Below are positions 1 to 8,351 of a stretch of 57,185 nt of DNA, piece after piece. Made by a program: the position numbers and the translations under genes. A model generated the notes under the pieces. The model searched no databases, was not told where the DNA came from, and saw nothing but the letters and a program-made list of their open reading frames with translations. Numbering within the stretch: position 1 is the first letter of the stretch; the number at the start of each line of letters is the position of its first letter. The stretch is from Nitrospinaceae bacterium UBA3496 (GTDB taxonomy: Bacteria; UBA8248), in contig DFQF01000090.1 in the NCBI GenBank assembly GCA_002377645.1, forward strand, positions 1 to 57,185, written 5' to 3'.

Positions 1-1
1 C

Positions 2-565
2 ATGTCCTCGGAGAAGAAACTTTTGAATCTTTACCGGAAATCAGAAATCGTCGTTTCCATTTTTATTATTTTCCTAAGTGCGTCCTTTGCTTTCTTTATG
101 CCGCATTTGATAGCTAAAGGAGGTATGGTTCAGGCACAAGATTTTATACGTCTATCTCCTATTTTTTTCCCAAGACTATCATTTGCAGCTTTATCGATTT
201 TGGGAATTTTGTATCTCATTCAAATCTTCAAGTCCAAAAGTACAGAAAAAGAAGAAGAAACTTTCCCTAAAGAAATTTTGCTAAATGTTTCGATCGTTTT
301 TATTTTTGTAACTATATATACTTTTTTACTTCCCTATCTTGGATATGGTATCGCAAGTATGGTCATGATTTTTTTGCTTAGTTACCATTTAGGCAACCGA
401 GTTTGGTGGCAATTATTTTTGCTTTCTTTTTTTATTCCTTTAACAATTCGTATTATTTTTGAACGTGTTTTGTTTATTTATCTTCCGCGCTCTCACTATG
501 AGATTTTAGGGACATGGGAAGATGAAATTGTAAAATTTTTTATTAATTTATTCCTCATATTTTAA
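2..565 (+). CDS. tctB: Tripartite tricarboxylate transporter small membrane subunit, TctB family
   Basis: This is the small membrane subunit of a secondary carboxylate transporter that works with a large permease (TctA) and a periplasmic binding protein (TctC). The 187-residue product is strongly hydrophobic, with about four membrane segments (roughly residues 16-38, 55-75, 93-115 and 118-150) and a short charged loop near 78-90, matching the usual TctB size and layout. Sequence alone would be weak; the call rests mainly on the tctA gene 9 bp downstream and tctC after it. The ATG is at the very edge of the window, so a start further upstream cannot be excluded. The substrate is unknown. Confidence 0.8.
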   Translation: MSSEKKLLNLYRKSEIVVSIFIIFLSASFAFFMPHLIAKGGMVQAQDFIRLSPIFFPRLSFAALSILGILYLIQIFKSKSTEKEEETFPKEILLNVSIVFIFVTIYTFLLPYLGYGIASMVMIFLLSYHLGNRVWWQLFLLSFFIPLTIRIIFERVLFIYLPRSHYEILGTWEDEIVKFFINLFLIF

Positions 566-574
566 GAGAAATAC

Positions 575-2065
575 ATGTTAGAAACCTTTTTTCAGGGCAT
601 GCATCTTCTTCTCCGATGGGACATTTATTTTTTCATAGCTGCTGGATTATCCATTGGAATGTTTGTAGGAGCCATGCCTGGACTTACTACTATTCTGGCA
701 CTTTCTGTTCTTTTACCAGTATCTTTTAAATTAGAACCGCTGTTAGGAATTCCTTTCCTTGTAGGACTATTTAAAGGTGGTATTTATGGAGGCAGTATCC
801 CAGCTATACTTGTTGGTATTCCGGGGACCGCTGCTTCTATTGCGACAACTTTTGAGGGTCCAGCACTTACAAGAAAAGGCCATGGCAGAAAAGCATTGGA
901 AATGGCGTTATTTTCCTCTGTCAGCGGAGACCTTATTTCTGATATTTTTACGATTTTATTGATTGGTCCTATCGCAATTATTACCTTGATGATTGGACCC
1001 CCAGAAATTTTTGCAATTATTTTCTTTTCTTTAGTATTAATTGCAAGTATATCCGGTGATTCTGGTTTAAAAGGTGCAATTGCTGCTCTAATAGGACTTG
1101 GACTAGGTTTTATCGGGACAGATGCTGCAACAGGCTCTACGAGAATGACTTTTGGCTTTATGTCTTTAAGTGCTGGTATACCACTTATCCCATTAGTTAT
1201 AGGAATCTTTGCCCTTCCGGAAATACTACTTGCTGTAGAATCAAGAGCTCCTCGGTTCGTCTCCCAATTTATTGGTTATAGTAATACAGGAGAAAAACTC
1301 AGATGGAAAGAATTCAAATCTTCTATTAAAACTATACTCCGTTCTACTGGTATTGGAACAGGCATAGGAATGGTACCAGGAGTTGGACAGGTAGTAGCTG
1401 CGTTTGTAGGATATTCTGCCGCAAAACGTGCATCTACGCACCCAGAAACTTTTGGAGAAGGGGAACTTGATGGAATTGCCGCTCCAGAAGCAGCCAATAA
1501 TGCAGTAAACGGACCTACCATGGTCCCTCTTCTCACTCTAGGAATCCCAGGTGATACAGCAACTGCAATACTTTTAGGTGCATTTGTTGCGCATGGAATG
1601 CGTCCTGGACCCCTAATTTTTCAAGAACAAGGACCACTTTTATACGCAATTTTAATGAGTATGGTGATTGCAAATATCTTGTTTGTCTTTTTGGGCTATG
1701 TACTGCTTAAACCATTTGCAATCGCGATCCAAATAAAAAAATCCTATTTGATTCCAGTAATTCTAGCTCTCGCTTTTGTGGGAACTCTTTCTACTGGAGA
1801 TAATTCTGACCTAGTGATTATGCTTGTAGTTGGTTTTTTTGCCTATATATTGCGAAAACTTGACTTTGATCTTGCACCATTAATTATTGCTTTTGTACTA
1901 GCCGAACCAGTCGAATACACCCTAAGCCAGACTATGCTCTATGCAAAGGGGAGTGTTTTACAGTATATTTTTATTACAAGACCTATTTCTTCGGCTTTTT
2001 TAATATCAGCGCTTATATGGATTCTATATAGAGCGATAAGATCTTTTACACAAAAAAGAACCTAA
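575..2065 (+). CDS. tctA: Tripartite tricarboxylate transporter permease, TctA family
   Basis: This is the large inner-membrane permease of the TTT transporter, expected to import a carboxylate delivered by TctC using an ion gradient. The 496 residues are full length for TctA and contain about twelve hydrophobic segments. The family's repeated glycine/proline signatures are visible: GAMPG at 32-36, a GGSIPAILVGIPG stretch near 73-86, GMVPGVGQ near 264-271 and LGIPGDTATA near 322. It begins 9 bp after tctB and is followed 32 bp later by tctC, forming a B-A-C operon. No substrate can be read from the sequence. Confidence 0.93.
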   Translation: MLETFFQGMHLLLRWDIYFFIAAGLSIGMFVGAMPGLTTILALSVLLPVSFKLEPLLGIPFLVGLFKGGIYGGSIPAILVGIPGTAASIATTFEGPALTRKGHGRKALEMALFSSVSGDLISDIFTILLIGPIAIITLMIGPPEIFAIIFFSLVLIASISGDSGLKGAIAALIGLGLGFIGTDAATGSTRMTFGFMSLSAGIPLIPLVIGIFALPEILLAVESRAPRFVSQFIGYSNTGEKLRWKEFKSSIKTILRSTGIGTGIGMVPGVGQVVAAFVGYSAAKRASTHPETFGEGELDGIAAPEAANNAVNGPTMVPLLTLGIPGDTATAILLGAFVAHGMRPGPLIFQEQGPLLYAILMSMVIANILFVFLGYVLLKPFAIAIQIKKSYLIPVILALAFVGTLSTGDNSDLVIMLVVGFFAYILRKLDFDLAPLIIAFVLAEPVEYTLSQTMLYAKGSVLQYIFITRPISSAFLISALIWILYRAIRSFTQKRT

Positions 2066-2097
2066 CACTGTTTTCTATTCAATCAGGAGGATCCAAT

Positions 2098-3075
2098 ATG
2101 AAAAAGGCTATGTTTGCTGTACTAGTAACATTTGTTTTTTTGGTTTCACCAATATTGATTGTGGATGGACATGCAAAATTTCCAAACCGTCCTGTCACAC
2201 TAGTACTTCCAGTAGGTGCTGGTGGAAGTCATGACCTTCATGCAAGAGGTATCACCGGTATCATGAGTGATATCCTAGGACAACCCATGATAGTTAAACT
2301 ACTTCCAGGTGGTGCAGGCATGAGAGGACATGCCTTCGTCAATAGTGCAAAACCAGACGGATATACGATACTTTTCACTTCTAATGGATTTGACCAACTC
2401 GTTCCACAAACAAGAAAAGTTCCTTTCAACAGTCTTAAAGATTTTACTGCAATCGCAAAGTTAAACCACGCACAACCGTTATTCATCAGTCTATCTAACA
2501 AGCCGTGGAAGAACATGAAACAGTTTGTTGCGTATGCGAAGAAAAATCCTGGCAAGATTAACTTCGGACATAGTGGTGTTTGGGGCGCAATTCATACTCC
2601 TGCTATGCAATTTGTGAAAGCAGCTGGTATTAAAGTAAATTTCATTCCTCACAAAGGTGGTGGCCCTACTTTACGTGCACTTCTTTCTGGACAAGACGAC
2701 ATCACCATGGGATTCACCACACAGTCAAGACCTCATGTAAAATCAGGAAAAGTTATTGCTCTTGCTGTGACTGGAGACAAACGTCTTTCTAAAGACAAAG
2801 ATTTTAAAAACGTTCCTTCCGCTGCAGAATTAGGATTTAAAGGGGTTAGCTTTAAAATGGAGCGAATTTTCATGGCTCCTGCTAAAACTCCTGCAGATCG
2901 ACTAGCAACCTTGAGAGGAGCATTTGAAAAAATCCTCAAGAATAAATCTTTTAAACGTTTCATGAGAAGTATCGGTGAAAAGGTACAGTTCGTGAAGGGT
3001 GCCGATTACAATAAGGTTCGCAAAGAAAGATACGATGGATTTACTCAACTTATTAAAGCTATGACCGGAAAATAG
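2098..3075 (+). CDS. tctC: Tripartite tricarboxylate transporter periplasmic binding protein, TctC/Bug family
   Basis: This is the extracytoplasmic solute receptor of the TTT transporter. The 325-residue product has an N-terminal signal peptide (basic MKK, hydrophobic core to about residue 20, likely cleavage around 24-26). The family's opening block follows, with FPNRPVTLVLPVGAGG then the D-L-H-A-R segment and a P-GG-AG loop near 73. Bug-type proteins bind carboxylates such as tricarballylate, citrate or terephthalate; the ligand here is unknown. A strong AGGAGG sits 8 bases before the ATG, giving much stronger translation initiation than for the membrane subunits, as is usual for an abundant binding protein. 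A hairpin terminator follows at once. Confidence 0.93.
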   Translation: MKKAMFAVLVTFVFLVSPILIVDGHAKFPNRPVTLVLPVGAGGSHDLHARGITGIMSDILGQPMIVKLLPGGAGMRGHAFVNSAKPDGYTILFTSNGFDQLVPQTRKVPFNSLKDFTAIAKLNHAQPLFISLSNKPWKNMKQFVAYAKKNPGKINFGHSGVWGAIHTPAMQFVKAAGIKVNFIPHKGGGPTLRALLSGQDDITMGFTTQSRPHVKSGKVIALAVTGDKRLSKDKDFKNVPSAAELGFKGVSFKMERIFMAPAKTPADRLATLRGAFEKILKNKSFKRFMRSIGEKVQFVKGADYNKVRKERYDGFTQLIKAMTGK

Positions 3076-3090
3076 AATCGACAAGAAAAA

Positions 3091-3142
3091 AAGAAAGAGC
3101 CGTCCTAATTTTTCCAACAAATCATGGACGGCTCTTTTTCTT
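3091..3142 (+). terminator. Intrinsic terminator after tctC
   Basis: A perfect GAGCCGTCC / GGACGGCTC stem (3097-3105 and 3126-3134), extended by A-rich and T-rich flanks with one mismatch, is followed by a TTTTTCTT tract. It begins 15 bases after the tctC stop codon and should end the tct operon. Its 3' arm lies directly against the ribosome binding site of the next gene. Confidence 0.85.
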
Positions 3143-3157
3143 GAGAAGGTGAAAATC

Positions 3158-4006
3158 TTGCAAATTTCAAAACACGTACATTCACTATGGTTAGATTTTG
3201 AAATAAAGTTAAAAGATGGAACAAGCGTTCCTAGATTTGTAACTTCTTACATTATCGAGTCCAATAAAAAGATTTTTTTGATAGATACCGCTTTAAAACA
3301 CTCTTCAAAGACAATCCTTGAATATATAGATTCTATAGGAAGAAATCCTGAAGAAATTCAAGGTGTAATTAATACACATTCACACTTTGACCATATCGGC
3401 GGAAATCTTTTTTTTCAAGAAAAGTACAATCCTATGTTCTATGCACATCATTTAGAAGTACCCTATATTCAAGATATTGAACTCCAGCACCAAGAAAGAC
3501 CTGTCGGAGAAATGATCCATAATGTTGGAGGACCAATTTCTATAGACAAAACTATAGGAGAAGGCGATAGTCTTTTTCTTGGAGATTTAGAAATACAAAT
3601 TTTTCACACTCCCGGTCACTCCATAGGCAGCATATCTCTTTTTATTCCAGAAGACCGTGTTTTCATATGTGGTGACGTTCTTCCTGAAGAAGGTACTTTG
3701 CCAATCTATGAGAATGTAAATTCGACCTTATCAAGTCTGAGAAAAATCGAGAGAATGGATTGTATAGAAACACTGTTGTCTTCTTTAAGTAGAAAAGTAT
3801 CAAAAGGTGAAGATGTTTTAAAACATATCAAATCTGGAGAGAATTACCTTAAAAAAATCCAATCTCTAATCGATAAATTGAAAAATGACAACAAAAATTT
3901 AATTGAAATTACCGAAATAACAACTATGATATTTAAAGAGTTAAACCTCCCAAAGAGTGGAATTATTCCTATAGTACTAAAAAGCATACAGGCACATCAA
4001 AATTAA
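3158..4006 (+). CDS. Metallo-beta-lactamase-fold hydrolase
   Basis: This is a cytoplasmic MBL-fold metal hydrolase of about 282 residues. Counting from the chosen start, the metal-binding HxHxDH motif is H74/H76/D78/H79, followed by H154 in a TPGHS-type loop and D173 in CGDV, so the di-metal site looks complete. After about residue 195 there is a helical C-terminal region rich in K and E. The substrate is unknown; glyoxalase II-, lactonase- and quinolone-hydrolase-like enzymes share this arrangement. A TTG start at 3158 is preferred because GAGAAGG lies 8 bases upstream. An in-frame GTG at 3149 overlaps that SD and would be too close to it. The upstream terminator stem ends about 16 bases before the start. 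Confidence 0.85.
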   Translation: MQISKHVHSLWLDFEIKLKDGTSVPRFVTSYIIESNKKIFLIDTALKHSSKTILEYIDSIGRNPEEIQGVINTHSHFDHIGGNLFFQEKYNPMFYAHHLEVPYIQDIELQHQERPVGEMIHNVGGPISIDKTIGEGDSLFLGDLEIQIFHTPGHSIGSISLFIPEDRVFICGDVLPEEGTLPIYENVNSTLSSLRKIERMDCIETLLSSLSRKVSKGEDVLKHIKSGENYLKKIQSLIDKLKNDNKNLIEITEITTMIFKELNLPKSGIIPIVLKSIQAHQN

Positions 4007-4019
4007 ATTTCTAGTGGAG

Positions 4020-4095
4020 TGGTGGGCGGGAGAGGGCTCGAACCTCCGACCTATGCCTTGTAAGGGCACCGCTCTCCCAACTGAGCTACCCGCCC
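4020..4095 (-). tRNA. tRNA-Val (anticodon TAC)
   Basis: The reverse complement folds as a standard tRNA. The acceptor stem is GGGCGGG/CCCGCCC. The D arm is GCTC...GAGC, and the anticodon arm is GTGCC-CTTACAA-GGCAT with anticodon TAC, which reads GTA valine codons. The T arm is GGAGG-TTCGAGC-CCTCT. The discriminator A and a genomically encoded CCA end are present (4020-4022). The length is 76 nt including CCA. It lies alone between a plus-strand hydrolase gene and a minus-strand aminopeptidase gene. Confidence 0.96.
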
Positions 4096-4164
4096 ATGAA
4101 ATAGAATTAAACATACATTTAATTCTGAAGAATCGCAATAATATCAGAACTTAGAGGACTTCGT

Positions 4165-5286
4165 CTATATTTGAAGCTTCCCTTTCTTGAAAAACAATTT
4201 GCCATCCACATAAACTTCTCCATTTTTACGAAGATCACAAACCATATCCCAGTGCAAAGCAGAATTATTCCGGGAACCAGACTCAGGATACCCTTTTCCA
4301 AGTGCAAGATGCACGGTACCACCCATTTTCTCATCAAAAAGAATATTTTTTGTATACTGTTTAATTCCGTAATTAAGACCGAAAGCAAATTCTCCGATAC
4401 GTTTAGAGCCAGCATCCATTCCTATCATACTTAACAGAAATTCTTCATTTTTTTCTGCACTCGCTTTCACAACCGTTCCTTTTTTAAACTCGAGTTCCAC
4501 TCCGTCCACTTCCCTGCCCGACAAACATGCAGGAAAAGAGTATCTTATTCTTCCTTCTACTGAATTTTCCTCAGGTCCAGTAAAAACCTCTCCATCAGGA
4601 AAATTATTGTGGCCACTACAATTAATAAATTTTCTTCCGCTTATCCCTACTTTCAACTCCGTTCCTGGACCAAAGATTTCCACTTTTTTTCTTCCTTTAA
4701 GATATCGAATGACTCTTGCCTGATTTTTTTCGACTTCCCTCCACTTTTGAATCCCATTTTTTTTGTCTGCATAACACGCTTCGAATACAAAATCTTCATA
4801 CTCTGCAATTCCCATCTCCGCATCTTGCGCATACGCTTCCGTAGGAAAAAGGGTAAGAGTCCATCGCAAACCGCTTTTACCTCCTTTTTCATATGCTGCC
4901 GCTCTCTTCATAAATGTTTTCATGATTGGCTGTCTGGACTTAGAAGTTAGTGCTTGTTTTTGAGGATCAACAGAGGAAAGCCTTCTAGTATTTGTTTCTG
5001 ACAAGATACTCACAAAAACATCCACTTTCTGAATCTCAAACTTTGAAATTGGGGATAAATACGATAGTTGCTCTCTATTTGCATACTTATAAAAAATTTC
5101 ATCCATTCCTGGGAGCGACACAAGAGTATATGGAAATGCTCCTGCCTTGAGGCAATTCTCATAGATTTGTATGATCAGCGAACTTGCCGAAGTACCCCCT
5201 CTTATCGCTACTAAGTCTCCTTTTTTAACTTTTGCTGAATAATTCGTAAGTATCTCTGCCATATTCGAAATACGTGAATCTGTCAT
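4165..5286 (-). CDS. M29-family metallo-aminopeptidase (thermophilic aminopeptidase family)
   Basis: This is a cytoplasmic peptidase that removes N-terminal residues from peptides using a two-metal centre. The 373-residue product matches M29 family length. It shows the opening NYS-KVKKGDLV block, an INCSGHNNFPDGEVFTGP region carrying the family's GEVFT motif, and near the C-terminus the ALHWD segment whose H and D are metal ligands, followed by a cluster of acidic and basic residues. Start: the ATG at 5286 has AAGGAGTAGT directly upstream and gives the family's typical N-terminus; an in-frame ATG 39 bases further upstream lacks an SD. A TTGTCG/TATAAT promoter lies just upstream. Physiological substrates are not deducible. 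Confidence 0.88.
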   Translation of the reverse strand: MTDSRISNMAEILTNYSAKVKKGDLVAIRGGTSASSLIIQIYENCLKAGAFPYTLVSLPGMDEIFYKYANREQLSYLSPISKFEIQKVDVFVSILSETNTRRLSSVDPQKQALTSKSRQPIMKTFMKRAAAYEKGGKSGLRWTLTLFPTEAYAQDAEMGIAEYEDFVFEACYADKKNGIQKWREVEKNQARVIRYLKGRKKVEIFGPGTELKVGISGRKFINCSGHNNFPDGEVFTGPEENSVEGRIRYSFPACLSGREVDGVELEFKKGTVVKASAEKNEEFLLSMIGMDAGSKRIGEFAFGLNYGIKQYTKNILFDEKMGGTVHLALGKGYPESGSRNNSALHWDMVCDLRKNGEVYVDGKLFFKKGKLQI

Positions 5287-5330
5287 ACTACTCCTTTCAG
5301 AATTTAAACTTATTGAATAAAACATCTATA

Positions 5331-5359
5331 ATTATAAGTCATTCATACTTTCTCGACAA
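5331..5359 (-). promoter_or_regulatory. Putative sigma-70-type promoter of the M29 peptidase gene
   Basis: On the minus strand a TTGTCG -35 hexamer (5354-5359) and a perfect TATAAT -10 hexamer (5331-5336) are separated by 17 bases, about 45 bases upstream of the preferred ATG at 5286. Confidence 0.5.
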
Positions 5360-5426
5360 AGAGATGAACTGCTATTCTTATAACACCATTTAAAAAAATT
5401 TTAATTTTATTTCTTTGGAGAACACA

Positions 5427-5813
5427 ATGGCTAAATTTGGTTATGATCATCTTCATTTTAGAAGCGAAGACCCCCATGCCGCTAAAGAATTCTGGGAAAA
5501 TATGTTTGCTGCAAAGGTTGTACAAGAGAGAGAGCTTGGAGGTGCGCCTTCCTTTAATATGGACTTAAACGGAATGAGCTTTATTGTATCTGGAAGAGCC
5601 GAAGGTGAGGATCCAGTCAGAACTACATCAGATCCTCGTTATGGATTAGATCACTTTGGGTTGAGTGTAGACAATATGGATGAAGCACAAAAAGAACTTT
5701 CCTCAAAAGGAGCGGAATGGATTTGCGAACCTTGGGAAATCAGACCCGGAGTAAAAATAGCATTTATTAAAGGACCTGATAATATTAGTATAGAACTTGC
5801 TCAAAGAGACTAA
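5427..5813 (+). CDS. VOC-family (glyoxalase/dioxygenase fold) protein
   Basis: This is a single vicinal-oxygen-chelate domain protein of 128 residues. It carries the typical beta-alpha-beta-beta-beta repeats: DHLHF at the start (H8), AKEFWENMF helix, DHFGLSVDN opening the second module, and ISIELAQRD with a conserved Glu at the end. His and Glu in these positions are the usual metal ligands, so a glyoxalase-, fosfomycin-resistance- or dioxygenase-like activity is possible, but the substrate cannot be named. The ATG at 5427 has GGAGA 7 bases upstream; the in-frame TTG 12 bases earlier overlaps that SD and is unlikely. It is divergent from the M29 gene. Confidence 0.78.
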   Translation: MAKFGYDHLHFRSEDPHAAKEFWENMFAAKVVQERELGGAPSFNMDLNGMSFIVSGRAEGEDPVRTTSDPRYGLDHFGLSVDNMDEAQKELSSKGAEWICEPWEIRPGVKIAFIKGPDNISIELAQRD

Positions 5814-5846
5814 TGTATTACGAATAAAAAAAAAATTCTACTTTGC

Positions 5847-5852
5847 TATAAT
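5847..5852 (+). promoter_or_regulatory. Possible -10 element for the cobalamin-controlled operon
   Basis: A perfect TATAAT occurs about 30 bases before the riboswitch. No convincing -35 hexamer is visible at the right distance because the upstream DNA is poly-A, so this is a positional guess. Confidence 0.35.
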
Positions 5853-5880
5853 ACTTAAATATTATATGTTATTTGCAATC

Positions 5881-6045
5881 AGATGCAGGCGGTCTTTTTC
5901 TTTGAAAGACCTGGGAAGCCGGTTAGATTCCGGCACGGTCCCGCCACTGTAATCAGGTACTAAGAGGTTCTCTTTACCACTGGCTTTTATGCTGGGAAGG
6001 TATATCTCTTGGGTTAATCTGTAAGTCAGGATACCGGCCTCATCT
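5881..6045 (+). promoter_or_regulatory. Cobalamin (adenosylcobalamin-type) riboswitch
   Basis: The conserved cobalamin-element core is visible: GGGAAGCCGG at 5913-5922, GATTCCGGCACGGTCC at 5926-5941, then CCGCCACTGTAA at 5941-5952. The B12-box-like block GTAAGTCAGGATACCGGCC occurs near 6021-6039. Closing stem P1 can form between AGATG/AGGC/GGT at 5881-5893 and ACCGGCCT/CATCT at 6033-6045. By family knowledge, binding of B12 represses the downstream gene, so the following receptor and transporter genes should be induced when corrinoids are scarce. This is the main functional clue for the 6249-12476 operon. Confidence 0.95.
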
Positions 6046-6248
6046 CTTCATTAATCGTCACGTCCTCGGGGAATGGGGTGGGGCAATGAGAATTCATACC
6101 AATAAAAAGTTTCTTCATTTTTTTTGCCGGTACTATCTCTGCGCAACTTTGAAATACATTTCTTCCTCGGATAAGACCGCACTACAAATTTGGTTTTAGG
6201 ACCATTTTTAAATTGTGAGTGCTTATAATTTTTAGCCAGGAGGAAGTT
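6046..6248 (+). promoter_or_regulatory. Expression platform / 5' leader between riboswitch and receptor gene
   Basis: This stretch of about 200 bases holds no gene. It contains three GGGG runs (6068-6083). It also contains CTTCCTC (6162-6168), which is perfectly complementary to GAGGAAG (6240-6246) in the receptor's SD region. No GC-rich hairpin followed by a T-tract is obvious, so control of translation rather than transcription termination is the more likely mechanism. Confidence 0.5.
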
Positions 6249-8288
6249 TTGAGAATCAAGAAAGTTTTTTTTCAATTTTTTGTCTTATTTTTTATATTTA
6301 CAACATCAAATATATCCTTCTCTCAGGAATTAATCATAAAGAATGAAATACTTCTTGACCCAGTAACAGCAACTGCTACAAGAACACCAAGGAAACTGAG
6401 TACTATTGCGGACTCTATAGAGATAATTCCTAATAGAGAGATGGAACTTCGGATTCCGAACGATTTTGAAGATATAATGAGAGATAGTATTGGAGGAATT
6501 GTAGAAAAATCTGGTAGTCGCGGCGGAAGAACAAACTTCAGAATACGTGGAAGCGAGACAAACTTTACTAGTATTTTACTTGACGGTTTTAAAATAACGC
6601 CACCAGATGGAGACCCATTCCTTTTTGAACATCTTTCCCCTGAATGGATGAAATCTGCTGAAATTCTAAAAGGACCCCAAAGTACCCTTTACGGATCAGA
6701 TGCTGCGGCTGGGGCTATTAACTTATTGGTTGATATGGGAAACCCAGGAGAAAAAATTTCAAATATCTGGGGAGTTCGATACGGAAGCCAGGAAACGATT
6801 CAGGAATTTATTAAAATAAAGGGTGGCACCGAAGATACAGGATTCCTTTTCACTGTCAGCCGAACAGATACAGACGGTCGTTTTTATAACGATGGATATT
6901 ACAGAACAGTCGGAACATTAGGTTTTGATTATTATCCAACTCAATTTTCAAAAATTCGTTTTCTATATCAACACAATAAGAATCAGGTAGATAATACATC
7001 TAATGACGGAGCTACTAATACTGATTTAAGACTGACAGGTGCCTATACAGACAGAGAACTAAATAATTTCACAAGAACTACAGACAATTTTTTTGGTATT
7101 CGAACTGAAACAGCAATTACTAAAAATATTGATTATATTTCAAAACTCTCTTTCTACAGAAGCGATTCGTTATATCTGGATCAAATTGATGCTCTAGATG
7201 CTATAAGAGCATTCTTTTCTCCTTATATGACAGATACTACATTGACAAATTTTCGTGCTGACAATCAATTGAATTTTAAATATAACTCGCCTAATTCGAA
7301 AAAAGATTTTCTCACATCTGCTATAACAACTTTAGGATTCGAATTCGAAAAAGAGCGAACTTTTCAGGTCGAAATTTCTAAAACAGAAAGATCAAAAAGA
7401 ACTGCCCGCTCTTTTTACACTCAAGAACAACTTACTTTCTGGGACAGATTATACCTCACAACGGGTTTGCGAATTGATGACTTCGTTAAGGGGAAAGACC
7501 CCTTAACATACAAAGTATCTAGTGCATATCATTTCAAAAAAAGAGGCACCAGAATTCGTACAGTTTACGGAAAAGGAGTAAAGAGACCTTCTTTTACTGA
7601 TACTTTTGGATCATCATCGTATATTGGCAATCCAAACCTTGAACCTGAGGTACAGAAAAGTTGGGAATTTGGAATAGATCAAGATTTTTTTGGAAAACTC
7701 ATAAAAGTCAGCGGGACTTATTATCATAATGAACTTAAAAATATTATAGCCTGGAGTTGGAGTACATACGCAAATGGCACAAACTATGAAAACATATCAA
7801 AAGCAAGGACAAAGGGCGCGGAATTTTCTATCTCCATTCTCGATTATAACAATTTCACAATTCGTGCGAACTACAACACATTAGATACTTTAGTTTTAGA
7901 TGACAGCAATGGCCTAGGTGGTTCCTCTTTTAAACAGGGGCAGGAACTTGTTCGACGACCCAACTGGTGGTGGAGCAGTACGATTTCATATCATCCTAAA
8001 TCTTATACAGCAACATTATTTCTAAATCAGATGAGTAGCAGAAGAGACTTTGATTACAGAGGATTTGTAGATGGAACGAATGGTGGCTCATCAGTAAAAA
8101 TAAACAACTCAGGTTTCACAAAAATTGACGTTGCTCTTTCATATTATTTAAAAAATCTTCCACTTAAGGACCAAAAAACTACTTTAGAATTTAAGATCAA
8201 TAATCTGCTGGATGAGGATTACGATGAAATATTTGGATACAATGCACCCGGAATAGAAATGTATGCAGGAATGAAAATATCTTTTTAA
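6249..8288 (+). CDS. TonB-dependent outer-membrane receptor, BtuB-like (corrinoid uptake)
   Basis: This outer-membrane receptor should bind a scarce ligand and import it using energy from TonB. The 679-residue product has a signal peptide (MRIKK, hydrophobic core, likely cleavage before QELII). A TonB-box-like segment with DPVTATATRTPRKLST follows, then a plug domain (about 30-160) with FRIRGSE and the LKGPQSTLYGSDAAAGAINL block. The rest is a 22-strand-type barrel ending in the C-terminal aromatic F typical of barrel-assembly signals. Start: TTG at 6249 is preceded by AGGAGG five bases upstream; an in-frame GTG at 6219 lacks an SD and would spoil the signal peptide. The cobalamin riboswitch upstream points to B12, cobinamide or another corrinoid as ligand, although the barrel alone does not prove it. 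Confidence 0.88.
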   Translation: MRIKKVFFQFFVLFFIFTTSNISFSQELIIKNEILLDPVTATATRTPRKLSTIADSIEIIPNREMELRIPNDFEDIMRDSIGGIVEKSGSRGGRTNFRIRGSETNFTSILLDGFKITPPDGDPFLFEHLSPEWMKSAEILKGPQSTLYGSDAAAGAINLLVDMGNPGEKISNIWGVRYGSQETIQEFIKIKGGTEDTGFLFTVSRTDTDGRFYNDGYYRTVGTLGFDYYPTQFSKIRFLYQHNKNQVDNTSNDGATNTDLRLTGAYTDRELNNFTRTTDNFFGIRTETAITKNIDYISKLSFYRSDSLYLDQIDALDAIRAFFSPYMTDTTLTNFRADNQLNFKYNSPNSKKDFLTSAITTLGFEFEKERTFQVEISKTERSKRTARSFYTQEQLTFWDRLYLTTGLRIDDFVKGKDPLTYKVSSAYHFKKRGTRIRTVYGKGVKRPSFTDTFGSSSYIGNPNLEPEVQKSWEFGIDQDFFGKLIKVSGTYYHNELKNIIAWSWSTYANGTNYENISKARTKGAEFSISILDYNNFTIRANYNTLDTLVLDDSNGLGGSSFKQGQELVRRPNWWWSSTISYHPKSYTATLFLNQMSSRRDFDYRGFVDGTNGGSSVKINNSGFTKIDVALSYYLKNLPLKDQKTTLEFKINNLLDEDYDEIFGYNAPGIEMYAGMKISF

Positions 8289-8351
8289 AATAAATAGAAA
8301 CAAGATCATTGGAAAAATAGAAAATCAACGAATATCCTTATAGGATAAAAA

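Noticed and set aside
777..962. Small plus-strand ORF inside tctA
   Set aside because: Lies in another frame of a well-supported gene, with no SD or family resemblance.
4119..4434. ORFs on both strands overlapping the M29 peptidase 3' end
   Set aside because: They are alternative-frame readings of the peptidase gene; composition is random and no ribosome binding site is seen.
6068..6083. G-quadruplex in the receptor leader
   Set aside because: Only three G4 runs are present close together; a fourth run is missing within a normal loop distance.
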